Source of the DNA: DATBJG01 sp963790545
GTDB lineage: Bacteria > Acidobacteriota > Vicinamibacteria > Vicinamibacterales > JAMQPK01
NCBI GenBank assembly: GCA_963790545.1
Contig: CAWBPA010000017.1
Location: 1,364,001 to 1,428,000 of the forward strand
Reading direction: 5' to 3'
Length of the DNA: 64,000 nt
The stretch's first letter is position 1, and each line of letters opens with the position of its first letter. Both the position numbers and the translations under genes were made by a program. A model generated the notes under the pieces. That model was not told where the DNA came from and did no database searches. It worked only from the letters and a program-made list of their open reading frames with translations. Of this stretch, positions 63,371 through 64,000 are shown piece after piece.

Positions 63371-64000
63371 CTATTCCTGCGATGACACCGCGCGAATCGC
63401 GGCGGCGTGCGCCAGAATTCGCTCGTCGCGCGTGCCCGTCCTCAGTGCCCGTTCGGATGCCGATCGTGCTTCGTCGAGGCGACCGGTTTTGAAGTACGCC
63501 CATGCAAGAGCATCCGCTGTAAAGATGTCGTGCCGCGTCGCGGCGACCGACTCTGCGACTGTGACAGCCTCGGAGAGTTTCCGATTACGCTCCGCCAGGA
63601 AGAGGGCAAGGTTGGCTTCCGTCTGAGCAATGGCCGGTCCGGCAAGATCTTCGGCCAACTGGTAATACCTTTCTGCTTCGACTCGATTGCCGTCCTGGAC
63701 GTGAATGTCACCGATCCGTCCGGCGAGGTCGAGGGTCGGGGTGCGCTTTAGTTGCTCCAGATAGAGGGTCAACGCTTCCTCACGATGGCCCCGGGCAGAG
63801 GCGACCTTCCCCCGACCGATCATCGCGAAGGGATGGTCAGGAAACACAAAAGCGGCGCGCCGATACTCACGATCTGCCTCTTCGAGCTTCCCCATCCTGA
63901 GATAGAGCTCACCAACCTGCGCGCTGTACCACGCCTGTGCCTCCGGGTCGTGGGCAGTGGTGGCTTCTCTTGCGAGCTCCATCGCCTGCAGCGCCCCTTG
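63371..64000 (-). CDS. TPR-repeat protein, C-terminal part (5' end outside window)
   Basis: The frame is open to the window end. At least five tetratricopeptide repeats are seen: YSAQVGELYLRMGKLEEADR, FAMIGRGKVASARGHREEAL, LAGRIGDIHVQDGNRVEAER, TEANLALFLAERNRKLSEAV and ALAWAYFKTGRLDEARSASE. No enzymatic domain is visible in the part present. The complete protein likely has more repeats or a signal peptide upstream. TPR proteins of this form act as scaffolds. Confidence 0.85.
   Translation of the reverse strand, partial: QGALQAMELAREATTAHDPEAQAWYSAQVGELYLRMGKLEEADREYRRAAFVFPDHPFAMIGRGKVASARGHREEALTLYLEQLKRTPTLDLAGRIGDIHVQDGNRVEAERYYQLAEDLAGPAIAQTEANLALFLAERNRKLSEAVTVAESVAATRHDIFTADALAWAYFKTGRLDEARSASERALRTGTRDERILAHAAAIRAVSSQE

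Noticed and set aside
1..64000. rRNA operon, tRNA genes, CRISPR arrays and IS elements
   Set aside because: None was recognised by eye on either strand; a tRNAscan or Infernal run would be needed to exclude a single tRNA.

Overview
The window looks like chromosomal DNA of an acidobacterium, most likely of the Vicinamibacteria type. The main reasons are two modules of a PadR-type regulator followed by a large FtsX/MacB-type permease (acidobacterial duplicated orphan permease, ADOP), a Ser/Thr kinase fused to a TolB-like beta-propeller, a TonB receptor with an N-terminal carboxypeptidase-regulatory domain, many secreted amidohydrolases, c-type cytochromes and DUF6152 proteins, and spacers packed with short degenerate repeats. 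No rRNA, tRNA, CRISPR array or insertion sequence was recognised, so the assignment rests on gene content only.

Layout. 0-4.6 kb (+): the end of a DUF1552 gene, an ankyrin protein, an acyl-CoA ligase, a small secreted protein and a GNAT acetyltransferase. 4.7-14.6 kb (-): DUF3052-like, membrane, VOC and PadR genes; a secreted cytochrome c / DUF6152 / amidohydrolase group; a leishmanolysin-like metallopeptidase; a methyltransferase; a Tat-exported DsrE-like protein. 14.7-18.7 kb (+): serine hydrolase and sensor kinase. 18.8-28.4 kb (-): secreted proteins of a six-member paralogous family, a two-subunit ABC exporter and a metallo-beta-lactamase-fold enzyme. 28.5-33.1 kb (+): PQQ-like beta-propeller protein and the first PadR-ADOP module. 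33.3-38.1 kb (-): DUF6152, diheme cytochrome c, SMP-30-like and TPR proteins. 38.1-41.2 kb: a two-gene FtsZ/tubulin-like cassette between two copies of a complex repeat. 41.2-44.2 kb: TAXI-type TRAP transporter, with its two genes convergent. 44.3-48.3 kb: a RamB/ScfR-type regulator divergent from isocitrate lyase (glyoxylate bypass), then another paralogous secreted protein. 48.3-51.4 kb: second PadR-ADOP module. 51.4-54.4 kb: a 137-nt cruciform-forming sequence, an amidohydrolase, an MBL enzyme and a cupin. 54.4-56.8 kb (-): two tandem citrate synthase paralogs, one with an N-terminal HTH. 57-64 kb: TonB receptor, membrane protein, two tandem paralogs, an AhpD-like protein with an in-frame TGA (probable selenoprotein), and a TPR protein cut by the window end.

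The three observations I rate highest are these. (1) The AhpD-like gene at 62377-62967 has TGA exactly where the second Cys of the E-x11-C-x2-C-x3-H motif should be, with a SECIS-like hairpin 17 nt downstream. (2) The cassette at 38.5-41.0 kb holds an FtsZ-superfamily GTPase translationally coupled to a membrane protein with a LysM-like segment. (3) About 19 frameshifts in 12 genes can all be read as single-base insertions, which points to an insertion-prone long-read assembly rather than gene decay. Frameshifted genes are therefore listed as single genes across their whole span.
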